Assembly: GCA_016234495.1 (NCBI GenBank)
Contig: JACRBI010000049.1
Span: 1 to 64,000 of the forward strand
Direction: 5' to 3'
Length of the DNA: 64,000 nt
From: Chloroflexota bacterium
GTDB lineage: Bacteria > Chloroflexota > Anaerolineae > Anaerolineales > Villigracilaceae
Part shown: in pieces, positions 16,978 through 25,854 of the stretch
Layout: every line of letters begins with the position of its first letter
How positions within the stretch are numbered: the first letter of the stretch is position 1
Translations under genes and position numbers: made by a program
The notes under the pieces: generated by a model
What the model was told of the DNA's origin: nothing
Databases searched by the model: none
Seen by the model: only the letters and a program-made list of their open reading frames with translations

Positions 16978-18263
16978 CCTTCAACCTTCAACTCTTTCAG
17001 AATCTCTTCCGCACGATCCACACGCACGACCTTCTCCATCACCATTTGACTGGCAACCTTCTCGATCAACTCGCCGGATGCGCCAGCGGCGATGGCAACC
17101 TGCCTTGCGTGCAGGGACATATGTCCGCGTTGGATGCCTTCGGTGGCGAGCGCGCGCAGGGCTGCCATGTTTTGCGCGAGGCCGACCGAGACGATGATCT
17201 CAGCCAATTCGGAGGCGGTCTTGACGCCCATTAACTTGACTGCAGCTTGCGCCGCCGGGTGGACTTTGGTCGCGCCGCCGACGATTCCCACTGCCATTGG
17301 CATTTCCAGCGTGCCGACGAGGTTGCCGTCTTTGTCCTTGCCCCACGTGGACAGGGAAGTGTATCTACCAGAACGGGCGGCGTATGCGTGCGCACCTGCC
17401 TCTATGGCGCGCCAGTCATTGCCGGTGGCGATGACGACCGAGTCCACGCCGTTCATGATGCCCTTGTTATGGGTTGCCGCGCGATAGGGGTCTGACGCGG
17501 CGAAGGCATACGCGGCGATAATGCCGTCGCGCACGGTCTCGCCTTTGAAGGATTCAAAACCGACGGTCAACTCACTGACGGGGATGGTACAGCGCACACG
17601 GGCAATTCTTCTGTCAGCCAGATTGGACAAAATCTTCAGGTGAACTTTTCCGCCGGTGATTTCTTCAATTCGCGGCGCGAGTTTTTCACAAGCCGTGTTG
17701 ACCGCGTTCGCGCCCATCGCGTCGCGCACATCATAGATGAGGTGAATGACGATGAACGGCCCAATGGCGGATTCTTCGATCATACGCACTTCAAGGTCAC
17801 GCGCGCCGCCGCCGAATTTTTTCAGGATCGGGTCAATCGCATCGGCGACAGCGAGTAATTCGGCTTTGTGCTCGTATATTTTCAGCCGCGCTTCGTTCAT
17901 GTTGACCACGTTGATTAACTGCATCTGACCGATCATCAGCGGCTCGGTGGTGGTGGCTGTAAATCCGCCGCCGGCGCGGGCGAGCTTTGCCATGAAGGAC
18001 GCGCCTGCCACAACGGACGGTTCCTCCACCACGAAGGGCACCAGCACGTCGCGCCCGTTGACCAAGAAGTTCAGTCCGATACCGACGGGCAGCGCGTACA
18101 TGCCGATCACATTTTCGATCATGTGGTCGGCTGATTCAGCGGAGAGTCCGCCGGTGGTAAACGGGAGCAGGTCTTCGGGCGTCCGATGCGCTGCGTCTGC
18201 AAGTTTGGCGCGGCGTTCGTCGAGGGTCAGGTTGTAAAATCCAGAGATGCGGGAATTGGTCAT
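16974..18263 (-). CDS. mvaA: Class II hydroxymethylglutaryl-CoA reductase
   Basis: 429 residues from the ATG at 18263; the ORF track uses a TTG 48 bp earlier. It interconverts HMG-CoA and mevalonate with NAD(P)H. The dimer motif ENVIG is present (in MIENVIGMYALPVG), as are EEPSVVAGASFMAKLA (catalytic Glu), DAMGANAVNTACEKL (catalytic Asp), TGNDWRAIEAGAHAYA and the C-terminal HMSLHARQVAIAAGA with the catalytic His. The short N-terminus without a membrane anchor marks the class II form. With HMG-CoA synthase on the same strand, a biosynthetic mevalonate role for isoprenoids is more likely than mevalonate catabolism. It is the first gene of the run; the next ORF overlaps it by 4 bp. Confidence 0.93.
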   Translation of the reverse strand: MTNSRISGFYNLTLDERRAKLADAAHRTPEDLLPFTTGGLSAESADHMIENVIGMYALPVGIGLNFLVNGRDVLVPFVVEEPSVVAGASFMAKLARAGGGFTATTTEPLMIGQMQLINVVNMNEARLKIYEHKAELLAVADAIDPILKKFGGGARDLEVRMIEESAIGPFIVIHLIYDVRDAMGANAVNTACEKLAPRIEEITGGKVHLKILSNLADRRIARVRCTIPVSELTVGFESFKGETVRDGIIAAYAFAASDPYRAATHNKGIMNGVDSVVIATGNDWRAIEAGAHAYAARSGRYTSLSTWGKDKDGNLVGTLEMPMAVGIVGGATKVHPAAQAAVKLMGVKTASELAEIIVSVGLAQNMAALRALATEGIQRGHMSLHARQVAIAAGASGELIEKVASQMVMEKVVRVDRAEEILKELKVEG

Positions 18264-18339
18264 GTGAGTTGATTCCAAGTATAGGTTTGGCCGCCTTTCA
18301 AATTCTATCAAAAAGCAACGGATTGATTATAATGTCTGT

Positions 18340-20043
18340 ATGCTGCTCACCCGTGAACAATTGCAGGATCGTTTATTTGCGCTTCACCGCGCAAGTTTGG
18401 AATTGGTAAGGGATGTTTCGCTTGAGAGCCTGCTTGAGCGAATTGCGACCACGGCTTGTGAGCAGGCCGGCGCGCGTTATGCTGCGCTGGGGGTTTTGGA
18501 TGACAATGGCGACCTAAAGCAATTCATCTCGGTCGGCATGACCGATTCGCAAATTAAAAAAATATCACATCCGCCTGTCGGGCATGGGTTGATCGGCGAG
18601 TTGATGGATACCGAAATTCCCCTGCGCATCCCGGTCATCTCGGAGCACCCGCATTCTGTGGGGTTTCCCGCACATCACCCAAAGATGAATTCTTTTTTGG
18701 GCGTCCCGATTCGCGCGGGTGATATTCAACTTGGGCAGATCTACCTGACCGATAAAGTAGACTCTTTTGAATTTTCTGCGGATGATGAAATGATCATCCA
18801 GATGCTTGCCACATACGCCGCCACTGCGCTGCAAAATGCGCGGCTGTATGAGCAGATGCGGGAACGCGACCTGGCATTGACCCGCCGCAATGTGGATATG
18901 GGCCTGCTCAATGGCATCGCATCCACCCTGACCTCGAGCCTGGAACTGGACGAGATTCTTAACAAGACCCTTGGGCTTGTGATGAATTATATGAAAGTCG
19001 AAGCGGGTGAGATTTTTCTTTTGGAAGAGGATAAGACAACCCTGCGCATGGTGCTGCATCGCGGGCAGGCGGCAGAGGCTTTCTGGACGGCGAATGTTTT
19101 TCAGGTGGGCGAGGGCTATCCCGGAATTGTTGCGCGGAATCGCAAACCGATGATCGGCACGCATCTGGCGAGCGATACGAACTTCCTGCGCGAGAAAGTG
19201 GTGCAGGCGGGCTTTCAGCAGATCGCGTGCATTCCGCTGCTTTCCGGCGAAAACCTGATGGGCGTGATGAGCGTCGCCACCCGCGCCACAGACCCGTTCG
19301 ATGAAAGAAATATCCAACTGCTGACGGCCGTCGGCACCTGGGCGGGGCTTGCGATAGAAAATGCGCGGCTGCACGCCAATGCGCGCCGCCTCGCCGTGCT
19401 CGAAGAACGCGACCGCATCGGCATGGATCTGCACGACGGCATCATTCAATCCATTTATGGGGTGGGGCTGGCGCTTGAAGGCGCAAAGCTTTCATTGAGC
19501 GATGATCCGAAATCTGCAAAGGAGCAGATTCGGCATTCGATCAACGGATTGAATCAGGCGATACGCGATATCCGCGCATACATCCTTGACCTGCGTCCCC
19601 GTCAGCTTGGCAACGAAGGTTTGCTGATGGGCATCAAGCGCCTGATCGCGGAGTACCGCGCGCATACTTTTTCTGAGGTGAACTTCACCGGCCCTGATTC
19701 AGATATGAAGGATTTGCCGCACACGCAATCGCTCGCGCTGTTCCATATTTGTCAGGAGGCATTGGCAAACGCGGCGAAACATGCCAAGGCAAAGAATGTG
19801 CAAATTGTAGTATGGACTACCAATGACCGCGCTTTGCTGGAAATAAAAGATGACGGCAAAGGCTTTGACCTGGATAAAATGCAGGCGTCCATTGGGCATG
19901 GCCTGGCGAATATGCAAACGCGCGCACATGCTGTCGGCGGGGATATTGATATTTCGTCTGTAAAGGGGGAGGGAACGACCATTCTGGTGTGGGTTCCGCG
20001 CACAGTGGGGCATCATTCAGCGCGCACAGATTCAAGCCTTTAG
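18340..20043 (+). CDS. GAF-GAF sensor histidine kinase (NarX/DegS type)
   Basis: 567 residues, no membrane segments. Two GAF domains (about residues 18-168 and 185-345) precede a HisKA_3 dimerisation domain with the phospho-acceptor in GMDLHDGIIQSIYGVGL (about residue 367) and a HATPase with LFHICQEALANAAKHAKAKN (N box) and GKGFD and GHGLANM glycine boxes. It should autophosphorylate in response to a small ligand or redox cue and pass phosphate to a LuxR/NarL-type regulator. No such regulator is adjacent. Its 3' end overlaps the convergent uup gene by 12 bp. Confidence 0.9.
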   Translation: MLLTREQLQDRLFALHRASLELVRDVSLESLLERIATTACEQAGARYAALGVLDDNGDLKQFISVGMTDSQIKKISHPPVGHGLIGELMDTEIPLRIPVISEHPHSVGFPAHHPKMNSFLGVPIRAGDIQLGQIYLTDKVDSFEFSADDEMIIQMLATYAATALQNARLYEQMRERDLALTRRNVDMGLLNGIASTLTSSLELDEILNKTLGLVMNYMKVEAGEIFLLEEDKTTLRMVLHRGQAAEAFWTANVFQVGEGYPGIVARNRKPMIGTHLASDTNFLREKVVQAGFQQIACIPLLSGENLMGVMSVATRATDPFDERNIQLLTAVGTWAGLAIENARLHANARRLAVLEERDRIGMDLHDGIIQSIYGVGLALEGAKLSLSDDPKSAKEQIRHSINGLNQAIRDIRAYILDLRPRQLGNEGLLMGIKRLIAEYRAHTFSEVNFTGPDSDMKDLPHTQSLALFHICQEALANAAKHAKAKNVQIVVWTTNDRALLEIKDDGKGFDLDKMQASIGHGLANMQTRAHAVGGDIDISSVKGEGTTILVWVPRTVGHHSARTDSSL

Positions 20044-21867
20044 TTTTTCCAACTCTTCCCAGCGGTGATACGCATTTGCAAGTTCATCGTGTAATTGATT
20101 TAACTTGTCCACTGTGGATGTGATCTCGGCACCGTCGCGTTGATAGAAGGATGCATCGGCCATTGCTGCTGTAAGTTCATGAATTTCTGTTTCCAGTGAT
20201 TCGATGCGCTGGGGGAGTTCGGCGAGTTCCTGCTGTTGCGCTTCGAGCGCGCGTTGTTCCTTGTACGTTAATTTGCGCGGAGCGGACGAATCTTTCGGCG
20301 CTGATTCTGTTTGGGATGTTGAAGCAGGATTCGGCGCGCGCGACGCGGTCTTTTCCAACGGGTCAGCCTGTTTCTTCCACTCATCATATCCGCCCACTGT
20401 TTCTGTGACTTTGCCATTTCCATCCATTGCAAGCGTGCTGGTGACGATGTTATTTAAAAATGCGCGGTCGTGGCTGACCAGTAAAAGTGTGCCATCATAT
20501 TCAAGCAAAAGTTCTTCGAGGATTTCCAGCGTTTCCACATCGAGGTCGTTGGTGGGTTCATCCAGCACGAGCAGATTCGCGGAACGGGCAAAGAGCCGCG
20601 CCAAAAGCAGACGATTGCGCTCGCCGCCCGAAAGCGCGCTGATGGGCGCGTTGACCCGCTCACGCGTGAAAAGAAAATCTTCGAGATAGCCCATCAGGTT
20701 GCGCGCGCGCCCATTGATCGTGACCGTGTCGCGTCCCTGCCCGACGTTATCCAAAATGGATTTGCTGTCATCGAGCTGCGCGCGCAGTTGATCGAAATAC
20801 GCGATCTCCAAATTCGTGCCGTATTCAACATTTCCAGTTTGCGGAGTTAATTCGTTGAGCAGTAAACGCAGCAATGTAGTTTTGCCCGAACCGTTCGGGC
20901 CAATGATGCCGACCTTGTCGCCGCGTTGAATCGTTGTAGTGAAATCACTGACGATGGGCTGATCCCCAAATGAATAGCTGACGTTCTCAACTTCAATCAC
21001 AAGTTTGCCCGAACGCTTCTCGGCTTGAATTTGCATCTTCACTTTGCCGGGGCGTTCACGCCGCTCAAGCCTTTGTTCGCGCAGACGTTTCAATGCGCGG
21101 ACTCGTCCTTCGTTGCGCGTGCGCCGCGCTTCGATGCCTTTGCGAATCCACGCTTCTTCCTGCGCCAGTTTTTTATCGAAGAGGATGTTCTGCTCCGCTT
21201 CGGCATTGAGCATGGCTTCCCTGCGTTCAAGGAAGGTGGTGTAACTGCAATCCCAATCGAAGAGATGACCGCGATCGAGTTCAATGATGCGGGTGGTTAA
21301 CTTTTGCAGAAAGACGCGGTCATGCGTGACGAATAATAATGTGCCGCCCCAGCGCTTTAGAAAATCTTCGAGCCATTGGATCGAGTCAATGTCGAGGTGA
21401 TTGGTGGGTTCATCGAGCAGAAGCAGTTCGGGCTTGCGGACAAGTCCGCGCGCGAGCATGACGCGGCGTTTCATGCCAGCAGACAGCGTTTCAAAACGCG
21501 AGTCAGAATGCGCGTCCAAATTCATGCGCGAGATGACCTGCTCCACTTGCAGTTGTCCCTGCCAGTGATGGTCGTCTGTTTTCTTGGGAGAGTCGAGTCC
21601 GCTTGCGACGATGTCGAATACTTTGCCTGACACATTCGCGGGAACTTCCTGCGGTAAATATGCTGTGCGTAAATTTTGCTGGCGGGCGATGGTTCCGCTT
21701 AACGGTGAAATATCCCCATTGACCAACTTGAGCAAAGTGGATTTTCCCGCGCCGTTGTGTCCCAACAGACCGACCCATTCGCCCTGTTCGATCTGCAAGT
21801 TGATCTCGTCCAGTAGGCGCGGTCCGCCAAAGCCGAGACTCACATCCTGTAAACTGATTAATGCCAT
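20032..21867 (-). CDS. uup: ABC-F ATPase, Uup type
   Basis: 611 residues with two ABC cassettes and no membrane part. The first has Walker A GHNGAGKSTLLKL, signature LSAGMKRRVMLA and Walker B LLLLDEPTNHLD; the second has GPNGSGKTTLLRL, LSGGERNRLLLA and NLLVLDEPTNDLD. The linker region is rich in Arg/Lys (about residues 240-300). The C-terminal tail starts RKLTYKEQRALEAQQQE and forms a coiled coil, as in Uup. ABC-F proteins act on ribosomes or, for Uup, on branched DNA intermediates; the role is by family only. Confidence 0.9.
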   Translation of the reverse strand: MALISLQDVSLGFGGPRLLDEINLQIEQGEWVGLLGHNGAGKSTLLKLVNGDISPLSGTIARQQNLRTAYLPQEVPANVSGKVFDIVASGLDSPKKTDDHHWQGQLQVEQVISRMNLDAHSDSRFETLSAGMKRRVMLARGLVRKPELLLLDEPTNHLDIDSIQWLEDFLKRWGGTLLFVTHDRVFLQKLTTRIIELDRGHLFDWDCSYTTFLERREAMLNAEAEQNILFDKKLAQEEAWIRKGIEARRTRNEGRVRALKRLREQRLERRERPGKVKMQIQAEKRSGKLVIEVENVSYSFGDQPIVSDFTTTIQRGDKVGIIGPNGSGKTTLLRLLLNELTPQTGNVEYGTNLEIAYFDQLRAQLDDSKSILDNVGQGRDTVTINGRARNLMGYLEDFLFTRERVNAPISALSGGERNRLLLARLFARSANLLVLDEPTNDLDVETLEILEELLLEYDGTLLLVSHDRAFLNNIVTSTLAMDGNGKVTETVGGYDEWKKQADPLEKTASRAPNPASTSQTESAPKDSSAPRKLTYKEQRALEAQQQELAELPQRIESLETEIHELTAAMADASFYQRDGAEITSTVDKLNQLHDELANAYHRWEELEKLKA

Positions 21868-21982
21868 AGGGGGGAGAATATACTATGAAAAATGAAAGAA
21901 TGGATAAAAAAAAGTGGTCAGGGCCGCTGCTTGATTAGAAGAGAAAAAGGAATAGAAATATTTCCACCCACCCAATGCGTGC

Positions 21983-23023
21983 TTATTCGCCTCTCTTATT
22001 TCTGGAAATATTGTAATTTGCACTTCCGTTTGAAATTATTATGGAATTGCCTTGCCATTCAAGTGAAATTTTTTGTGGCGATTGGATTTCTAAATCATCT
22101 ACAAGTTTGATTGCGGGCTTAATATAGTTCTCAATAAAGATTGACATGACATTACCAGCTTGTTGCTCCATATGTTCCCATGCCTGTTCCCCTTGAAAAA
22201 GGAAACCACCGCATTCAATATATTTTTCAGATAATTCTGCAAGCCTGTTCGATGGGGTTGGGTCTAAAACCAATAATACAGGCGTATAACCTGCGGCTTG
22301 ACATTCCACAGGAAAAGATAATTCTTCCGTAAACCTGCCTTGACCGCTGGCGGCAATGGTTACTCGTAATTTAAGTTCGTAGGCTGTGTTCGTATCTGCG
22401 ATGAGACAATCAACTTGCCTTCCGTTATTTGTAGGATTTCCGTTTTCGTCAATTCGTTTGACTGGCGAGTTTTTTGCCCCGACTGTTTCACCGCCTAAAC
22501 TGCTGGCTAAAATCGGCTCGAATAAATAACCCGTTTCTTGTGCAGACCGATTGTCAATATCGTAAATCCATTTTCTCCAAGTCATCCAATTGGCTAATAG
22601 TTCGATATCGCACGCGCCATACTCCAAAAGAATTCTTGGTCCTATTTGTTCCATTGTTGGAATCGGCTGATTTGATAATATCCTTTTGAATTTGATTCGC
22701 CTTCTGTGCAAAGCGCATAAGTTACCAATGAACAAAGCAAAGTCTGGGTCTTTGTTGAAACAGGCTGACAACATTGAGAGAATATTTTCTGAGGCAATAT
22801 CGGTTGCAAGATATTCAAACCAGTCCAAATTAATTTCATAATAATTTAGTGATGGAAGAGAGATTTGTTCGATACCCAATTCGTCAAATGACCAGTTGAG
22901 GTCATGAAGTGCCAGAGTAATTAATGCGTAAATTTCACTATCAGAAATAGCAACCTGCGCTTCACCAGTCCCGTGAATTCTGCATTTTGTGTATAGGTTC
23001 TTGATGAAAACGGAGTTGCTCAT
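21983..23023 (-). CDS. Putative type II restriction endonuclease
   Basis: 346 residues; base composition visibly AT-richer than its flanks. Ten bp downstream of a C5 cytosine methyltransferase gene, which by itself suggests the cognate nuclease. A plausible PD-(D/E)xK core is GRQVDCLIADTNTAYELKLRV (Asp ... Glu-x-Lys), about residues 203-223, followed by GQGRFTEELSFPVE. I suspect an ApaLI-like family but cannot establish it. Recognition sequence unknown. Confidence 0.7.
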   Translation of the reverse strand: MSNSVFIKNLYTKCRIHGTGEAQVAISDSEIYALITLALHDLNWSFDELGIEQISLPSLNYYEINLDWFEYLATDIASENILSMLSACFNKDPDFALFIGNLCALHRRRIKFKRILSNQPIPTMEQIGPRILLEYGACDIELLANWMTWRKWIYDIDNRSAQETGYLFEPILASSLGGETVGAKNSPVKRIDENGNPTNNGRQVDCLIADTNTAYELKLRVTIAASGQGRFTEELSFPVECQAAGYTPVLLVLDPTPSNRLAELSEKYIECGGFLFQGEQAWEHMEQQAGNVMSIFIENYIKPAIKLVDDLEIQSPQKISLEWQGNSIIISNGSANYNISRNKRGE

Positions 23024-23033
23024 AGCCTGCCTT

Positions 23034-24308
23034 TTAAAATAACGTGAGCTGTAGTTCTTTGCTTTTCAATGTCTCAAGCAATTCTTTTGTTTTAAGTAAT
23101 GCAGGACTCATGCCTTCAGTCTTTGTAAGTGAAAAGTCTATAAGCTCACCGCCATCATTCACATTGCCTTCGTTCGCAAATCCATAATCATTTTTGATAT
23201 GTTCCGCGAAAATTCTAGCGAGAAGGGGAGGGATGGCATTTCCAATCTGCTGGATTTTTTCAGCGTCGCTGCCTTCAAAAACAAATGAATCTGGAAAGGT
23301 CTGAATTCTTGCAGATTCCCGAATTGTTAATGGGCGATTTTGGACAGGGTGAATGAATTCTCTTGTAGATGCTCCAGTAATGGTAAGGCTTGGCTCGTCA
23401 TATATCAACCTTTTAATACCAGAAGGCGCTCCACCACGTTTAGCACTTGGCGTACCATCTTGTACCCTTCGGTTTGCTCGTCTTTGGAAAGATTCGTGTT
23501 GTAACTCCAAGGGCAAGTCTTTCATGGTTTGACCTTGCTTTAAGAGTCTGATGCGTTCAAGTTGAATCTTGGTTAAATAAACTGCAAAATGGTCGGTTAC
23601 AAATTTTGCGTCATTTCTCAGTTGTTCATCCCACTCGCTGATGGGGGCGGCGGGGTAATTGATTAACTGTTTGCTTCCTTTTGTGGGTTCTGGCAATCCT
23701 GAAATTGTATGTTTTAGGGTAATGTCCGAATTTCTAAAAATTTTCCCTTTAACTTTTATGGTTGGCTCTGGTAAATCAAAATCAATTCCTAATCTATTTC
23801 CGATGACAAATACTCTTTTCCTTCGTTGAGGAACACCATATTCATGGGCGTATATCTTTTCAACTCTGATTTTGTATCCCAAGTCAATAAAGGCTTTCGT
23901 CGCTTCATATAGATAATTTCCATTATCTGCTGTTAATAAGCCTTCCACATTTTCCATCAAAAACCATTTTGGCTTGATTCTATCTAACGCGCTTACATAA
24001 CTTTTTAGTAAAGTATTACGCGGGTCATCCCAAAATCTTAATCCTGCGGTGGAAAACCCCTGACATGGGGGACCGCCAATTAAAAAATCCAATTCCCCTA
24101 CACCTATATTCAAATCGTTTAATAATTTGTCAAAATCAATTTGGTTAATATCTGCCGCTAAAATTTTTGTTGTAGGGAAATTTCTTTTGTACGTTTCAAG
24201 AGCGGCATTATCAATATCTGTGGCAAAAATAATGTCATAATCGGCTTTTTCAAAGCCTAACGAACAACCACCTGCGCCACAAAATAAACTTATTGCCTTG
24301 GGTTTCAT
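23034..24308 (-). CDS. DNA (cytosine-5) methyltransferase
   Basis: 424 residues with the ordered motifs of C5 methyltransferases: motif I SLFCGAGGCSLGFEKA (AdoMet binding), motif IV GGPPCQGFSTAG with the catalytic Cys, motif VI MENVEGL, motif VIII PQRRKRVFVIGN, target-recognition region about residues 190-320, and motif X IQQIGNAIPPLLA. It protects host DNA from the nuclease encoded just downstream. AT-rich codon use suggests acquisition by transfer. Starts at ATG 24308; no clear upstream regulator (C protein) gene is seen. Confidence 0.93.
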   Translation of the reverse strand: MKPKAISLFCGAGGCSLGFEKADYDIIFATDIDNAALETYKRNFPTTKILAADINQIDFDKLLNDLNIGVGELDFLIGGPPCQGFSTAGLRFWDDPRNTLLKSYVSALDRIKPKWFLMENVEGLLTADNGNYLYEATKAFIDLGYKIRVEKIYAHEYGVPQRRKRVFVIGNRLGIDFDLPEPTIKVKGKIFRNSDITLKHTISGLPEPTKGSKQLINYPAAPISEWDEQLRNDAKFVTDHFAVYLTKIQLERIRLLKQGQTMKDLPLELQHESFQRRANRRVQDGTPSAKRGGAPSGIKRLIYDEPSLTITGASTREFIHPVQNRPLTIRESARIQTFPDSFVFEGSDAEKIQQIGNAIPPLLARIFAEHIKNDYGFANEGNVNDGGELIDFSLTKTEGMSPALLKTKELLETLKSKELQLTLF

Positions 24309-24482
24309 GTTTTTACTGATTCCTGAAAAAGTTTTCTGCTTTCTTTCAATAATAAAGCGTTTTTGCAGAGTGGTTACTAACTTTGCAATATACCAAATAC
24401 AAACTTATGCGGAATCACCATTTCCTGCGCTGACGCCAACTATACAACCAATCCAATTGCTTGGCAACACTTCTTACTTTTT

Positions 24483-24590
24483 ACTTCTCACTCCCCAACT
24501 CCTTCAAAAACTTTTCCTTATTCGCTGAGCGCGCCGCCTTTCCGCTGGACGTTTTCGCGATCCATTTTTCGCCAAACACCTTGGCAAGCC
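24483..24590 (-). pseudogene. Fragment of a fatty-acyl-AMP ligase 3' end (copy a)
   Basis: Minus-strand translation gives KVFGEKWIAKTSSGKAARSA and on to KFLKELGSEK and a stop. This matches the C-terminus of the ligase encoded at 25855-27540, with several substitutions. It is not an open gene upstream and abuts the VOC stop codon. The rest of the 282-bp gap (24309-24482) holds nothing I recognise apart from possible promoter sequence for the methyltransferase. Confidence 0.75.
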
Positions 24591-24989
24591 TCAATCGCGA
24601 TAATCCCCGACATAAAACTCAACTTGAATATTATCCGGGTCGCGGAAGCAAACATAGTCGCTTTGCCCGTCCGGGTCAAATTCGATGCCCGCTGTGTGAA
24701 TCCCCAACTCCTTGAGTATTACCATCAAGCCATGTAATTGCTCGTGTGATTCGACTGCAAATCCCACGTGATCAAGCCCAAGGCGATTTTCATCAAAACG
24801 GTCATTTTCAAATACGGGCTTTAGGGAACGTTGAAAACAAAGCAGAAAATTTCCGCACGAGATCCAACGCACCTGTGGGTTTTCGCGCGAGGCTTTCACG
24901 CCGAGAATTTTTTCATAAAATTCGGCAGAACGGTTTGGGTCTGAAACCGTCAGAACAATATGATGAACACCGCGAATTTGCAGAGTCAT
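24591..24989 (-). CDS. VOC-family (glyoxalase/dioxygenase fold) protein
   Basis: 132 residues with two beta-alpha-beta-beta-beta modules. IRGVHHIVLTVSDPNRSAEFYEKILG begins the first module with a putative metal His, LGLDHVGFAVES the second with another His, and PDNIQVEFYVGDY supplies the usual final Glu. Members include glyoxalase I, fosfomycin-resistance proteins and dioxygenases; the substrate is not determinable. The gene is bracketed on both sides by fragments of the ligase 3' end and overlaps the upstream one by 4 bp. Confidence 0.85.
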   Translation of the reverse strand: MTLQIRGVHHIVLTVSDPNRSAEFYEKILGVKASRENPQVRWISCGNFLLCFQRSLKPVFENDRFDENRLGLDHVGFAVESHEQLHGLMVILKELGIHTAGIEFDPDGQSDYVCFRDPDNIQVEFYVGDYRD

Positions 24990-25189
24990 TGAATCACGGC
25001 CTGTTTTCCCAACTCCCTCAAAAACTTTTCCTTATTCGCCGACCTTGCCGTCTTGCCGCTGGAAGTTTTCACGATCCATTTTTCTCCAACCACCCTCACG
25101 TGCCTCAGCGCGATGGCTTCCTGCTCTGCGGGGTCGTCGCTTGCAAGAAAAAAGCGCAAGCCTAAATTCAGCCTGCGCTCACGGTTCAT
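24986..25189 (-). pseudogene. Truncated fatty-acyl-AMP ligase C-terminus (copy b)
   Basis: 67 residues. From DDPAEQEAIALRHVRVVGEK through KTSSGKTARSANKEKFLREL it is nearly identical to the last part of the ligase at 25855-27540, but 16 residues present in the ligase between PAEQE and AIALRH are missing. The catalytic lysine motif is kept but the adenylation core is absent, so it cannot be a working ligase. It is open and overlaps both neighbours by 4 bp, so it may be translated. Confidence 0.75.
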
Positions 25190-25398
25190 TGCGCGGCCTT
25201 ACGCCTTTTTTCGATCTCGCTCACAATATCATCAAGGGATTTATCCGCAAAAAGGACTTCCCGTTCCTGCGTATAATTTCCGTACCCTTGAGTAAATTGT
25301 TTGAGGAAGCGGACAGCATCAACTACGCCTAATTCTTTATAGAGCAGGCTGATTGCTTGTTGATTAATTTCGATTAGGGGTCTTGCGTCAGTAATCAT
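25186..25398 (-). CDS. Putative antitoxin of a PIN toxin pair
   Basis: 70 residues, hydrophilic, with a charged C-terminus (DDIVSEIEKRRKAAQ). It has no recognised domain. It overlaps the PIN-domain gene by 4 bp and is transcribed after it, which suggests a toxin-antitoxin pair with the toxin gene first. It could bind and neutralise the PIN protein and repress the promoter; this is inference from arrangement. Confidence 0.65.
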   Translation of the reverse strand: MITDARPLIEINQQAISLLYKELGVVDAVRFLKQFTQGYGNYTQEREVLFADKSLDDIVSEIEKRRKAAQ

Positions 25399-25835
25399 TT
25401 TTCAATCTCCTGAACCAAATCAACAGGATTTACCACTTTTACCATTAAATCCTGGACTCGCTTTGAACTTCGTAGTAATTTGTCATCGCATGTACAGAGA
25501 TAATCGGCGTTTCCTGCTTCTGCCAAAGCCAAGTGAAGTGCGTCAAGCGGCTTAATGCCAATTGTCATTAAATCTACCGCACGCAGCTTTTCCTTTTCAG
25601 TGACATTGATAACACTTTTTGCTTTTGCCAGGACAGCGAGTGTATGTTCTTTTCGTGTTGGCATTGAACTTTGTTCGCTTTCATAGAGCAAAGCTTCTGA
25701 TGAAAGCAATTCAACCTGTCCAATATCACAAAAGGTGATAATTCCAAGAACGGCTTCTGACTCTAATGCAATCCGAACTTGATTCGGGGTGTCAAGTGGT
25801 CTCTGAATAGCGCATAGGTCAAGGTAAATCTTCAC
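25395..25835 (-). CDS. PIN-domain protein, probable RNase toxin
   Basis: 146 residues. PIN ribonucleases coordinate Mg with conserved acidic residues: here MKIYLDLCAIQRPLD at the start, KPLDALHLALAEAGNADYL in the middle and CTCDDKLLR near the end. VapC-like proteins cleave tRNA or mRNA when freed from antitoxin. The gene sits between two copies of the ligase 3' end, with its antitoxin-like partner directly after it. Confidence 0.85.
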   Translation of the reverse strand: MKIYLDLCAIQRPLDTPNQVRIALESEAVLGIITFCDIGQVELLSSEALLYESEQSSMPTRKEHTLAVLAKAKSVINVTEKEKLRAVDLMTIGIKPLDALHLALAEAGNADYLCTCDDKLLRSSKRVQDLMVKVVNPVDLVQEIEK

Positions 25836-25854
25836 GGCGTTATTTTAACACTTT

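Noticed and set aside
18565-19449. 294-codon minus-strand ORF opposite the GAF kinase
   Set aside because: Shadow frame; the plus-strand kinase has complete domains.
24291-24482. Possible controller (C) protein gene of the restriction-modification system
   Set aside because: No helix-turn-helix frame of suitable length on either strand.
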